This document shows, one piece after another, positions 9,743 through 17,505 of a DNA stretch of 29,641 nucleotides (the stretch's first letter is position 1; each line of letters begins with the position of its first letter). Under the pieces are notes generated by a model, which saw only the letters and a list, made by a program, of their open reading frames with translations, was not told the origin of the DNA and did not search any database. This DNA comes from CAYPKW01 sp964411425 (GTDB lineage Bacteria > Pseudomonadota > Alphaproteobacteria > Dongiales > Dongiaceae), in contig CAYPKW010000029.1 of assembly GCA_964411425.1 (NCBI GenBank), forward strand, positions 1 through 29,641. The letters run 5' to 3'. A program made the translations under genes and the position numbers.

Positions 9743-11281
9743 ATGAGCGAAGGAGCGGCACACCGGCGCGGCGGCACGGCCGCGCGGCGCGCGGCGCGGG
9801 CCGAGGCGCCGCTGGTGCAGAAGCGCTACGTCACGCGGCAGATCCCGCTCTACGAGCTGATCGACGCCGCCGGGCTAGAGCTCATCCACGAGCAGTCGAT
9901 GACGATTCTGGAGGAGATCGGCATCGAGTTCCGAGACGCGCCGGCTCTCACCGCCTGGCGCGAGGCCGGGGCCGAGGTGAAGGGCCAGCGGGTGCGGATC
10001 GCGCGCGAGCTGTTGCTGGCGAAACTGGCGCTGGCGCCCGCGCAATTCACCCAACACGCCCGCAACCCCGAGCGCAGCGTCGTCATCGGCGGCCGCAACA
10101 CCGTGTTCGCGCCCACCTACGGCTCGCCCTTCGTGCGCGACTTCGAGAACAAGCGCCGCTACGGCACCCTCGAGGACCTGCGCAACTTCGTCAAGCTCGC
10201 CTACCTGACGCCGGTGCTGCACCACTCCGGCGGCGTCATCTGCGAACCGGTGGACGTGCCGGTGCCGAAGCGTCACCTGGAGATCGTCTATTCCCACATC
10301 CGCTACTCGGACAAACCCTTCATGGGCATGGTGACGCAGCCGAACCGGGCCGAGGACACGGTGCAACTGGCGCGCATCCTGTTCGGCGCCGAGTTCGTGG
10401 AGCAGAACGCCGTCCTTCTCTCGGTCGTAAATTGCAACTCGCCCATGGTGTGGGACGCCAGCATGCTGGGGGCGCTTGCGGTCTACGCGCGGGCGAACCA
10501 GGCAGTCCTCGTCACTCCCTTCATCATGGCGGGCGCCATGGCCCCCGCGGCCACGGCCGGAGCCGTCGCGCAACTGAACGCCGAGGTGACGGCCGGGATC
10601 GCCTACGCGCAGTTGGTCCGGCCCGGATCGCCGATGGTGTACGGCAGCTTCGTCACCACGGTGTCGATGCAGTCCGGCGCGCCGATGATGGGGACGCCCG
10701 AGCCGGCGATGATGATCTACGTCTGCACGCAGCTTGCCCGCAAGTACCGTCTCCCCGTGCGCACCGGCGGCATGTTGACCGGCTCCAAGATCGCCGACGC
10801 GCAGGCCGCCTACGAATCGATGGCCACCATGATCCCGACGCTTCTGGCCGGGACCAACTTCGTCCTCCATTGCGCCGGCTGGCTGGAGGCGGGGCTGGCC
10901 GCCGGCTACGGAAAATTCGTTTTAGACGCCGACCAGATCGCCATGCTGCACAGCTTCGCCGGCGGCCTCGACCTCACCGAGGAATCCCTTGCCATGGAGG
11001 CGATCCGCGAGGTGGGGCCGGGCGGACACTACCTCGGCTGCGCCCACACCCAGCGCAATTTCAAGACCGCGTTCTATCGTTCCGACGTGGCCGACAACAA
11101 CAGCTACGAGCAGTGGGAGGCGGAAGGCGCCAAGGACGCGAACGCGCGCGCGGCCGCGATCGCGAAAAAGATGCTCGACCACTACGACGACGTGGCGCCC
11201 CCGCTCGACCCCGCCAAGGACGAGGAATTGCTCGATTTCATCGCCCGGCGCAAACGCGAGCTGCCCGACAACGTGACGTGA
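9743..11281 (+). CDS. MttB superfamily (trimethylamine-methyltransferase-like) protein, non-pyrrolysine
   Basis: This is a 512-aa protein of the MttB superfamily, corrinoid-dependent methyltransferases acting on methylated amines or betaines. Recognisable stretches are LELIHEQSMTILEEIGIEFRD near the N-terminus, the SVVIGGRNTVFAPTYGSPFV region, and the C-terminal HYLGCAHTQRNFKTAFYRSD. There is no in-frame amber codon (the stop is TGA), so it is not a pyrrolysine enzyme; characterised non-Pyl relatives demethylate glycine betaine, proline betaine or carnitine. ATG 9743 is preferred because CAAGGG lies about 10 nt upstream; TTG 9734 is an alternative with no spaced RBS. No corrinoid protein or methyl acceptor gene lies in the window. 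The N-terminus is unusually Arg/Ala-rich. Substrate unknown. Confidence 0.88.
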   Translation: MSEGAAHRRGGTAARRAARAEAPLVQKRYVTRQIPLYELIDAAGLELIHEQSMTILEEIGIEFRDAPALTAWREAGAEVKGQRVRIARELLLAKLALAPAQFTQHARNPERSVVIGGRNTVFAPTYGSPFVRDFENKRRYGTLEDLRNFVKLAYLTPVLHHSGGVICEPVDVPVPKRHLEIVYSHIRYSDKPFMGMVTQPNRAEDTVQLARILFGAEFVEQNAVLLSVVNCNSPMVWDASMLGALAVYARANQAVLVTPFIMAGAMAPAATAGAVAQLNAEVTAGIAYAQLVRPGSPMVYGSFVTTVSMQSGAPMMGTPEPAMMIYVCTQLARKYRLPVRTGGMLTGSKIADAQAAYESMATMIPTLLAGTNFVLHCAGWLEAGLAAGYGKFVLDADQIAMLHSFAGGLDLTEESLAMEAIREVGPGGHYLGCAHTQRNFKTAFYRSDVADNNSYEQWEAEGAKDANARAAAIAKKMLDHYDDVAPPLDPAKDEELLDFIARRKRELPDNVT

Positions 11282-11287
11282 GGGCTC

Positions 11288-11442
11288 CTAGTGGATGCAA
11301 TCCGACAATTGAGTCCCTACCCGAAGAAAGTGTCATCGCCGGGCGTGACCCGGTGATCCATCGTGCAGCGGCAAGATGGATGCCCGCGTCAAGCGCGGGC
11401 ATGACAATTGGGAGGAGCGAAACGTTGGAATCGATCCACTAG
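11288..11442. repeat. Nested palindromic element bounded by CTAGTGG
   Basis: This 155-nt intergenic element begins CTAGTGGAT and ends ATCCACTAG; the outer arms also share an AATCC/GGAAT motif. Nested inside at 11332-11405 is a second palindrome with 31-nt arms (GTCATCGCCGGGCGTGACC... and its partner ending GCGGGCATGAC), 24 of 31 positions paired, separated by a 12-nt loop. The inner unit resembles the dispersed GTCAT...ATGAC palindrome of alphaproteobacterial intergenic regions. The element fills the gap between convergent genes, and its right-hand CTAG (11439-11442) is also the TAG stop of the RHH gene. It may act as a bidirectional terminator or mRNA-end stabiliser (inference). Confidence 0.8.
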
Positions 11443-11726
11443 CGAGCTGCTTTTCGGCGAGCCGGGCGACAACGAGGCGCCAACTCACCAAGCAACCGAT
11501 CGAGGGTGACAAAATCGCCGCGCTCGAAGGCCTTGCGCCCTTCCCGGTCGGCCGCGGTTTCCTTCGCAGTCAACACAGCGACCGGGATGCGCTCGATATA
11601 CCGGCGCAGCGCCTCGCGCACGAGTTCGGATCTCGTGCGATGTTCCATCGCCGCGGCCCGATCGACCATCCTCGCCATGTCCTCCGGCAGGGACACTGAG
11701 AAATGCTTGTACTTGGTGGCGTTCAT
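11439..11726 (-). CDS. Orphan ribbon-helix-helix (CopG/Arc-type) DNA-binding protein
   Basis: This is a 95-aa protein. Residues about 7-45 (KHFSVSLPEDMARMVDRAA...RTRSELVREALRRYIER) have the beta-strand, helix, turn, helix pattern of RHH regulators and antitoxins. The C-terminal half is basic and helical (ADREGRKAFERGDFVTLDRLLGEL) and could bind a toxin, but no toxin gene adjoins it: the mttB-like gene converges on it and the upstream neighbour is GST. An AT-rich stretch just upstream (about 11735-11770, with repeated ATCCGATACTATCCG-like sequence) is a plausible promoter or operator region. The stop codon is provided by the border of the palindromic element. Confidence 0.8.
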   Translation of the reverse strand: MNATKYKHFSVSLPEDMARMVDRAAAMEHRTRSELVREALRRYIERIPVAVLTAKETAADREGRKAFERGDFVTLDRLLGELAPRCRPARRKAAR

Positions 11727-11796
11727 TGGCGGTGCAAATCTGGATATTATCCGATACTATCCGTTCTTATTACCGAGTCAAGACGGCCGAGGAAAC

Positions 11797-12402
11797 TTAG
11801 GCCAGCCCCTCCGCCTCCCGCGCCGCCTGCACCGCCGGGCGCTTGCCCACGCGCTCGATGTGGGCTTTCAGCGCCGGCCACTTGTCGAGGCTCATCTTCA
11901 GGTGGGGCGCCCAGCCCAGCACCGTAAAGAGATAGGCGTCCGGCGCCGTGAACTGCTGGCCCAGCACGAACGGCTTGCCATCGAGCCTCGCGGCCGCCAC
12001 GTCGAAGCGCTTGCCCAGGCGCTCCTCGGACTGTTTCTTGTAAGCGTCCGGCGTCGCCGGACTGAACATCGGCCCGAAGGTCTTGTGGATCTCCGAGGTG
12101 ATGAAGTTGAGCCATTCGAGCGCCCGATAGCGCTCCATGGTGCCGGCCTTGGGCATCAGGCCCGCCTCGGGTCTCTGGTCGGCGATCCACTGCACGATGG
12201 CGGGGCCTTCGGTCAGCACCTCGCCGCCATCGAGCTGCAGCGCCGGCACATAACCGTTCGGGTTGATCTTCGTGTAGTCGGCCCCCACCTTGGTCTTCTT
12301 GGTGGCAAGATCGACCTGCTCCAGATCGAACTTCAATCCGGCCTCGCGCAGGCAGATATGCGGCGACAGCGAGCAGGCGCCGGGCGAAAAATACAGCTTC
12401 AT
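11797..12402 (-). CDS. Beta-class glutathione S-transferase
   Basis: This is a 201-aa cytosolic protein of standard GST length. The thioredoxin-like N-terminal domain (about 1-80) begins MKLYFSPGACSLSPHI with the beta-class Cys10 and continues NPNGYVPALQLDGG with the cis-Pro and LTEGPAIVQWIAD (about 63-75), which binds the glutathione gamma-glutamyl group. The all-helical C-terminal domain carries His106 in FITSEIHK, also typical of the bacterial beta class. Such enzymes conjugate or bind glutathione in oxidative-stress and xenobiotic defence. AAGGGAG lies about 8 nt before the ATG, a strong ribosome-binding site. It is transcribed alone. Confidence 0.93.
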   Translation of the reverse strand: MKLYFSPGACSLSPHICLREAGLKFDLEQVDLATKKTKVGADYTKINPNGYVPALQLDGGEVLTEGPAIVQWIADQRPEAGLMPKAGTMERYRALEWLNFITSEIHKTFGPMFSPATPDAYKKQSEERLGKRFDVAAARLDGKPFVLGQQFTAPDAYLFTVLGWAPHLKMSLDKWPALKAHIERVGKRPAVQAAREAEGLA

Positions 12403-12543
12403 CGTGAACTCCCTTCCATGCGGCCGCCATGTGCGCCGCGGTTCTCCCTCTAGGTAGGCGAGGGTGCAGCGGCGGACAAGACGTATCGTCCGCGTGCCCC
12501 GGTTACCGCGCGGTAAGTCCGCCGGCGCCGCCGCGCGCGACCG

Positions 12544-13080
12544 CTAATCGCCTTCGATGAAGGACTGCCAGCGGCCGTCGCCGGACACGAACAGCCGCCA
12601 GCCGATGTAGTTGCCCGCCGTTCCACCGTCCCAGTAATAGTCGTCCGGTTTGCCGGGGTAGAGCGCCCGGAGCGCCACGCGCTCGGCCTCGGTCAGCTCG
12701 GCGTACAGCAGCTCGAACGCGCTCGGCCACACGTAGTAGGAGATATCGGGCCCGTCCACGACGACGGCGCAGGGCATGTCGAGCACGGCCACAATGGCCG
12801 CCGGCACGTCCGCGCCCTCGGATTCGCGCTGGCGCCAGTAGGCGATCGGATCGCCGCCGTCGCCGAAGCTGTAGGTGAAGCGTGCCGGGTCGATCAGCGC
12901 GCCCAGCGCGTCGTAGTCGCGGGCGGCGGCCGCGGCGCGGATCGCCTGGCTGAGGCCAGCGATGGGGGCTGGCAGGTCGGCGCAGCGGCGCGCCTCCACG
13001 TCCGAGCCGCCGGCCGCGGCGGGCGCCGGCTGCCCGACCGCCAGCATCAACGCCGCCAGCGCCAAGCGGACGAATGTCAT
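12544..13080 (-). CDS. Exported protein of unknown function
   Basis: This is a 178-aa protein. The chosen ATG (13078-13080) begins a signal peptide with a hydrophobic core (LALAALMLAVG) and a cleavage-like end at about residue 23 (PAAAGG). The open frame continues upstream, but that part is antisense to the FMN oxidoreductase gene. The mature protein has RDYDALGALIDPARFTYSFGDGGDPIAYWR (about 55-83) and the C-terminal block YIGWRLFVSGDGRWQSFIEGD. That block resembles the 'Y.GWR..ia.DG.W..F..GD' end of small periplasmic alphaproteobacterial proteins, a comparison made from memory. Two Cys (33 and 104) could form a disulphide. No catalytic motif is recognised. Confidence 0.75.
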   Translation of the reverse strand: MTFVRLALAALMLAVGQPAPAAAGGSDVEARRCADLPAPIAGLSQAIRAAAAARDYDALGALIDPARFTYSFGDGGDPIAYWRQRESEGADVPAAIVAVLDMPCAVVVDGPDISYYVWPSAFELLYAELTEAERVALRALYPGKPDDYYWDGGTAGNYIGWRLFVSGDGRWQSFIEGD

Positions 13081-13146
13081 CGACTGCCTCCTTGCCGCCC
13101 CATGATAGACTGCCGCGCCTTCGACGACCACAAGGGGCCGAGCCCC

Positions 13147-15132
13147 ATGTCGCAGCCCTTCCCGCACCTGTTCCGGCCGTTGGCCCTGCGCCACAAGACC
13201 CTGAAACACCGGCTCAACTTCGGCGCCCACACGACGAACATGAGCGAGGGCGGCCTGCCGGTGGAGCGCCACCTCGCCTACTACCGCGAGCGGGCGATGG
13301 GCGGGGCCGCCATGATCGTGGTCGAGCCGGTGCCGGCGCACCGGACGGCCGTGCTGACGCGGGGCAACTTCCGGGCCGAGGACGATTCGATCATCCCGCA
13401 TTTCCGGCGCATCGTCGATGCCTGCCACGAGCACGGCGCGGTCATGATCCAGCAGATCTACCACGTCGGCGCGCACGGCGACTGGGACAACTCGTTCGAG
13501 CCCAACTGGTCGCCGTCCGGCCTCCCTTCCATGCACGACTTCGACGGCAGCCACAAGATGACCATGGCGGAGGTGGAGGAGGTGATCGAATCCTTCGCGC
13601 AAGCCGCGCGCCGCGCCAAGGACGCGGGCTTCGACGGCTGCGAGCTGATGGCAGCCTACAACGCCCTCATCGAGCAGTTCTGGTCGCCCTACTCGAACCG
13701 GCGCGAAGACCGCTATGGCGGCGGCTTCGAGAACCGGATGCGGTTCTCGACCGAGATCCTGGAGCGCATTCGCGCCGGCTGCGGCCCCGACTTCATCCTC
13801 GGCGTCGCCATCAGCGTGGACCCGACGCGGCCCGACGTGCTCTCCGTCGCCGACCAGCAGGAGATCGCTGCCTGGCACGACGCCCGCGGCCTCTACGACT
13901 ACGTCACCGTCGGCACCGGAAGCTACTTCGACTTCCCGCGCATCATCCCGACGTTCCTGGAGGAAGACAAACTCGGCGCGCCGTACGCCGAGGCGCTCAA
14001 GCAAGTGGTCAAACACGCCAAGGTGCAGGCCGAGAGCCACATCCGCACGCCGGAGAACGCCGACTACGTCATCGCGTCGGGCCAGGCCGACATGGTGTCG
14101 ATCGTGCGCGGCCAGATCGCCGACCCGCGCATGGCCGAGAAGGCGCGCCAAGGCAGGGCCGAGGACATCCGCCCGTGCATCTCCTGCAACCAGATGTGTT
14201 GGGGCCGCAGGTCGCGCGACTACTGGATTTCCTGTCTAGTCAACCCGTCGGTGGGGCGCGAGTTCTCCTGGGGCGGCGACCGATTCGAAGCGGCGCGGAA
14301 GCCGAAGCGCGTGCTGGTCGTGGGCGGCGGGCCGGCGGGCCTCGAAGCGGCGCGGGTCGCGGCCGAGCGCGGCCACCGGGTGACGCTGGCCGAGGCCGCG
14401 GAGCGCCTCGGCGGCCAGTTCCGGCTCGCCGGTCTGCAGCCGCGCCGCACCCAGATCCTCGACCTCATCGGCTGGTACGAGGGCCAGTTGCGCAAGCTGC
14501 AGGTCGAGATCCGCTGCAACAGCCCGATGGAATCCGAGGACGTTCGCGCCGAGGGCGCCGACGCCGTCGTGCTCGCCACCGGCTCGCAGCCGGCGCGCAC
14601 CGGCTACCAGCGCGGCCGGCCCACCGTCGACCGGCTCCCCGGCGTCGATGCCGCCAACGTCTTCGCGGTCGAGGACGTGATGGCGAAGAGCGCGCGCCTC
14701 GGCAAGCGCGTGCTGCTGGTGGACGACGGCGGCAACTGGCGCGGCTGCGGCACGGCCTGGCATCTGGCCGAGCAGGGGCACGAGGTGACGCTGTTGACGG
14801 CCGATCCCTTCGTCGGGCGCGACCTCGTCCGCACCAACGCCGACTGGGCGATCCGGCCCAGGCTGCGCCGGCTCGGCGTCGCCTTCCTGACGGATTCGGC
14901 GGTAGCGGTTTGGCACGCCGACGGCGCCACCGTCGCCGACCTGCTCACCGGAGCGGAAAAGCGCTTGCCGTTCGACTCCCTCGTGCTCGCCACCGCAAAT
15001 CTACCCGAGACCGCGCTCGCCGACGCGCTCGCCGGCTCCGGCCTCGAAATTCGCGCCGTCGGCGACTGCGTCGCGCCGCGCCACGCGCCGGCCGCGATCT
15101 ACGAGGGGCGCAAGGCGGGGCGGGCACTCTAA
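13147..15132 (+). CDS. TMADH/2,4-dienoyl-CoA-reductase-type FMN, 4Fe-4S, FAD oxidoreductase
   Basis: This is a 661-aa protein with the complete architecture of this family. A TIM-barrel FMN domain covers about 1-345. The cluster motif Cys344-x2-Cys347-x3-Cys351-x11-Cys363 follows. The FAD/NAD(P) part starts at RVLVVGGGPAGLEAARVA (about 388-405), with a second nucleotide-binding stretch KRVLLVDDGGNW. Relatives oxidatively demethylate trimethylamine, dimethylglycine or N-methylproline, or reduce enoyl-CoA. The usual barrel motif IH.AHGYL is CELMAAYNALI here (about 165-175), so the substrate pocket differs from both standard types. ATG 13147 has AAGGGG about 9 nt upstream. The stop overlaps the next start in TAATG, so the two genes are coupled. 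Substrate unknown; an N-methyl compound is inferred from neighbours. Confidence 0.9.
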   Translation: MSQPFPHLFRPLALRHKTLKHRLNFGAHTTNMSEGGLPVERHLAYYRERAMGGAAMIVVEPVPAHRTAVLTRGNFRAEDDSIIPHFRRIVDACHEHGAVMIQQIYHVGAHGDWDNSFEPNWSPSGLPSMHDFDGSHKMTMAEVEEVIESFAQAARRAKDAGFDGCELMAAYNALIEQFWSPYSNRREDRYGGGFENRMRFSTEILERIRAGCGPDFILGVAISVDPTRPDVLSVADQQEIAAWHDARGLYDYVTVGTGSYFDFPRIIPTFLEEDKLGAPYAEALKQVVKHAKVQAESHIRTPENADYVIASGQADMVSIVRGQIADPRMAEKARQGRAEDIRPCISCNQMCWGRRSRDYWISCLVNPSVGREFSWGGDRFEAARKPKRVLVVGGGPAGLEAARVAAERGHRVTLAEAAERLGGQFRLAGLQPRRTQILDLIGWYEGQLRKLQVEIRCNSPMESEDVRAEGADAVVLATGSQPARTGYQRGRPTVDRLPGVDAANVFAVEDVMAKSARLGKRVLLVDDGGNWRGCGTAWHLAEQGHEVTLLTADPFVGRDLVRTNADWAIRPRLRRLGVAFLTDSAVAVWHADGATVADLLTGAEKRLPFDSLVLATANLPETALADALAGSGLEIRAVGDCVAPRHAPAAIYEGRKAGRAL

Positions 15133-16079
15133 TGCGCGTCGTTGGCGCCGAACAAGTGCACGCCCTGCTCGACTACCCCTCGCTGGTCGAGGCGCTGCGT
15201 GAGTTGAACCGGCGCGGCGTCGACCGCATCGAGCGCTTCGCGCTTGCCGAGCCGCTCGCGGACGGCCGGCGCAACGACTGGCTGATCCTGCCGGCGTGGC
15301 AGTTCGGCCGGCACTTCGGGGCCAAGCTCGTCAGCGTCTTCCCCGGTAACGAGAAGCGCGCGATCCCGTCGGTCCAGGGCCTCTATCTCCTGTTCGACGG
15401 CGCCAGCGGCGCGCCCCTTCTCTGCATCGACGGCGCCGCGCTCACGCTGCGCAAGACGGCGGCGAATTCGGCGCTGGCGGCCACTTATCTCGCGCGCCCC
15501 GACGCCTCGCGGCTGACGGTGGTCGGAGCCGGCGCGCTTGCCCCGCATCTGGCGATGGCGCATGCCGCCGTGCGCCCGATCCGCCTGGTCAGTATCTGGA
15601 ACCGGACGCGGGCGCGTGCCGAGGCGACGGCGCAGCGCCTCCAGGGCGAGCCCGTCATGGCCGGCATCGCCATCGCGGTGGCCGACGACCTGGAGGCGTC
15701 GGTGCGCCAATCCGACGTCGTGTCGTGCGCCACCATGGCGAGCGAGCCCCTGGTGCGCGGGGCATGGCTCGGGCCGGGCACGCATCTCGACCTGGTCGGG
15801 GGCTTCCGCCCCGACATGCGCGAGGCCGACGACGAGGCGGTCCGCCGCGCCCGCATCTTCGTCGATGCCAGGTTCATGACCGTGGACCATTGCGGCGACA
15901 TCTCGCAGCCGCTCGCCTCGGGGCTGATCGCCGACTCCGACATCGTCGACGCCTTCGAGCTGGCGGCCGCCTCACGGCCCGGACGGCGGGACGACCGCGA
16001 GATCACGCTGTTCAAGTCCGGCGGCGGCGGGCACGAGGACCTGGGCGCCGCGCAGCACCTGCTGGCGAAACTCCGCTAG
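15132..16079 (+). CDS. Ornithine cyclodeaminase / mu-crystallin family protein
   Basis: This is a 315-aa protein. It begins at the ATG overlapping the preceding stop (TAATG), so translation is probably coupled. Family features are FGAKLVSVFPGNEKRAIPSVQGLYLLFDGASGAPL (two substrate-domain blocks), TLRKTAANSALAATYLARPD, the Rossmann NAD(P) motif LTVVGAGALAPH, then SIWNRTRARAE and GTHLDLVGGFRPDMREAD. Members deaminate and cyclise ornithine to proline, or reduce cyclic imines and opine-like compounds. Coupling to an N-demethylase-type oxidoreductase suggests the pair handles an amine or imine intermediate (inference). The stop TAG is contributed by the CTAG border of the palindromic element downstream. 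Confidence 0.9.
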   Translation: MRVVGAEQVHALLDYPSLVEALRELNRRGVDRIERFALAEPLADGRRNDWLILPAWQFGRHFGAKLVSVFPGNEKRAIPSVQGLYLLFDGASGAPLLCIDGAALTLRKTAANSALAATYLARPDASRLTVVGAGALAPHLAMAHAAVRPIRLVSIWNRTRARAEATAQRLQGEPVMAGIAIAVADDLEASVRQSDVVSCATMASEPLVRGAWLGPGTHLDLVGGFRPDMREADDEAVRRARIFVDARFMTVDHCGDISQPLASGLIADSDIVDAFELAAASRPGRRDDREITLFKSGGGGHEDLGAAQHLLAKLR

Positions 16080-16141
16080 TGGTCCGATCCTGACGGAAAG
16101 CACCCTCATGAGGGTGCTTTCCGTCAGGTGAATCGGCCCAC
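16076..16141. repeat. CTAGTGG palindromic element containing a perfect 40-nt palindrome
   Basis: This 66-nt hairpin lies directly at the end of the ornithine-cyclodeaminase-like gene. Its first four bases CTAG include that gene's TAG stop. The core 16089-16128 is a perfect palindrome (20-nt arms, no loop, centre CTCATGAG). Around it, GTGG-TCCGAT on the left pairs with AATCGGCCCAC on the right with small offsets. No T-run follows, so it is not a classical intrinsic terminator, but between convergent genes it could still stop transcription from both sides. Confidence 0.8.
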
Positions 16142-16154
16142 AAACATATGAATG

Positions 16155-16221
16155 CTAGTGGTATTCAGCTTCCGACAAATTGCTCCCCTTCGGGAGCCAT
16201 TTGTCGGAACCATACCACTAG
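16155..16221. repeat. Second CTAGTGG-bounded hairpin element
   Basis: This 67-nt element has 10-nt ends CTAGTGGTAT and ATACCACTAG, inner arms TCCGACAAA and TTTGTCGGA, and an apical GCTCC/GGAGC stem closed by a TTCG loop. It follows the previous element after 13 nt. The right-hand CTAG supplies the TAG stop of the convergent MFS gene on the minus strand. It shares only the CTAGTGG border with the other elements; the arms are different, so the border rather than the body defines the group. Confidence 0.8.
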
Positions 16222-17387
16222 CGCCGGCGCAATCGCCAATCGGCCAGGAGAAACAGCACCGCGGCCGCGAAGGCCACCGCCAGCAGCCCGTCCGCGTGCC
16301 ACAGGTCCATCAGGCCGCCGGCCAAGACCGGCCCGACGCCGCTGCCGAACTCGTAGATCATGACGAAGGCGGTGTTGGCGGCGGCAAGCGCGCCCGGCAG
16401 AAAACGGTCCCCCAAGAGCCCCAGGCTCAGGGAATAGATGCCGAGGATGGTGCCGCCGAGGAGGAACAGCACCGCCCACAGGAGCGCCCCGCTCCCCAGC
16501 GTCAGCGGCACGGCGAGCGCGCCCATGGCGCCGACGATGGCGGCGCCGCGCAGGACGGCGCTCCGATCGGTATGATCCGCCAACCAGCCCAGCGGCCACT
16601 GCAGGACGAGGCTGCCCGCGATGAACACGGACAGCATCGCCACCGCCTCCCACTCCTCCATGCCGGCGCGCAGCCCGTAGATCGGCAGCAGCGAGAACAG
16701 CGAGGCGTCGATGACGCCCCCGGCCAATGCCGCCGCCATGATCAGCGGGGCCGCCCGGAATGCGCTCCCCAGCCCGATGCGGCCATGGGCGGGGAGGACG
16801 GGCGCCACCCCATGCGCCAGCGGCAGCGGCAGCACCGAAAGGAGCGCCGCCGCGAACGTGGCGAGGAAGGGCAGCCAGCCGTGTATCCCGATCCAGCCGG
16901 TGACGAGCGGCCCCACCGTGAACCCGGCCGCCATCACCGTGGCATAGACCGCCATGACGCGGCCGCGGTTGCGCGGGCTCGCCAGCAGGTTCATCCAGGT
17001 CTCGCTCGCCACCCAGTGGATGCCGCCGGCGATGCCGACGACGAAACGCAGCGCGCACCACGCCCAGTAGTTCTCGATGAGCGGGAACAGCAGCATCGTC
17101 GCCGCGAAGACGGCGATGCCGAGATACATGGAGCGGAGCGGCCCCAGGTGCGCGATCGCCCGCGGCAGCAGCGGCCCGACGCACAGCAGCGCCAGCGGGA
17201 ACATCGCCGTGTTGATGCCGATCCAGGTGGCGTCGACGCCTTGGGCCTCCAGCCGCAGCGCGATGAGCGGTATCGCGGCGCCCACCAAGAGGCCGACGCC
17301 GAACGAGCCGACGATGACGGCGGCGAGGCTGCGCCAACGCTGGCGCTCGGTGAGGTCGGTGGCAAGCGCTGGCGTCGGTTCGATCAC
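16218..17387 (-). CDS. MFS transporter
   Basis: This is a 389-aa inner-membrane protein from the proposed GTG start at 17387. The open frame runs on to an ATG at 17537, but that extra N-terminus is not hydrophobic or family-like and would overlap the divergent amidase gene, so GTG is preferred (GGGACA about 6 nt upstream). About twelve hydrophobic helices follow: LAAVIVGSFGVGLLVGAAIPL first, an MFS-type loop RNRGRVMAVYATVMAAGFTVGP between helices 4 and 5, and the second-half repeat LQWPLGWLADHTDRSAVL. A charged intracellular tail (ADWRLRRR) closes it. Substrate cannot be read from the sequence; the neighbouring amidase and amine-oxidising genes make a small organic nitrogen compound possible. 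Confidence 0.85.
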   Translation of the reverse strand: MIEPTPALATDLTERQRWRSLAAVIVGSFGVGLLVGAAIPLIALRLEAQGVDATWIGINTAMFPLALLCVGPLLPRAIAHLGPLRSMYLGIAVFAATMLLFPLIENYWAWCALRFVVGIAGGIHWVASETWMNLLASPRNRGRVMAVYATVMAAGFTVGPLVTGWIGIHGWLPFLATFAAALLSVLPLPLAHGVAPVLPAHGRIGLGSAFRAAPLIMAAALAGGVIDASLFSLLPIYGLRAGMEEWEAVAMLSVFIAGSLVLQWPLGWLADHTDRSAVLRGAAIVGAMGALAVPLTLGSGALLWAVLFLLGGTILGIYSLSLGLLGDRFLPGALAAANTAFVMIYEFGSGVGPVLAGGLMDLWHADGLLAVAFAAAVLFLLADWRLRRR

Positions 17388-17505
17388 GGTGCTGTCCCGG
17401 GCGGGTCGGCGTGGCAAAGCTTGATACCGCCGGCGCCGCGGCTCGACAACCGCCGTCCCCTCGTGCCAGAAATCGGCCCTCTCCGATTCCATGCATGGTG
17501 CCGCC

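Noticed and set aside
9743..11281. Pyrrolysine-containing MttB
   Set aside because: There is no in-frame TAG codon; the gene ends in TGA and reads through the whole family length with sense codons.
13074..15131. N-terminal two thirds of a 1001-codon plus-strand frame ahead of the ornithine-cyclodeaminase-like gene
   Set aside because: This part lies in another frame of the FMN oxidoreductase gene and is Arg/Pro-rich noise. Only the section from 15132 has family motifs, so it is not a fusion protein.
16089..16128. Rho-independent terminator
   Set aside because: The hairpin is strong but no T-run follows on either strand, so the classical signal is not met; it is listed as a palindromic repeat.
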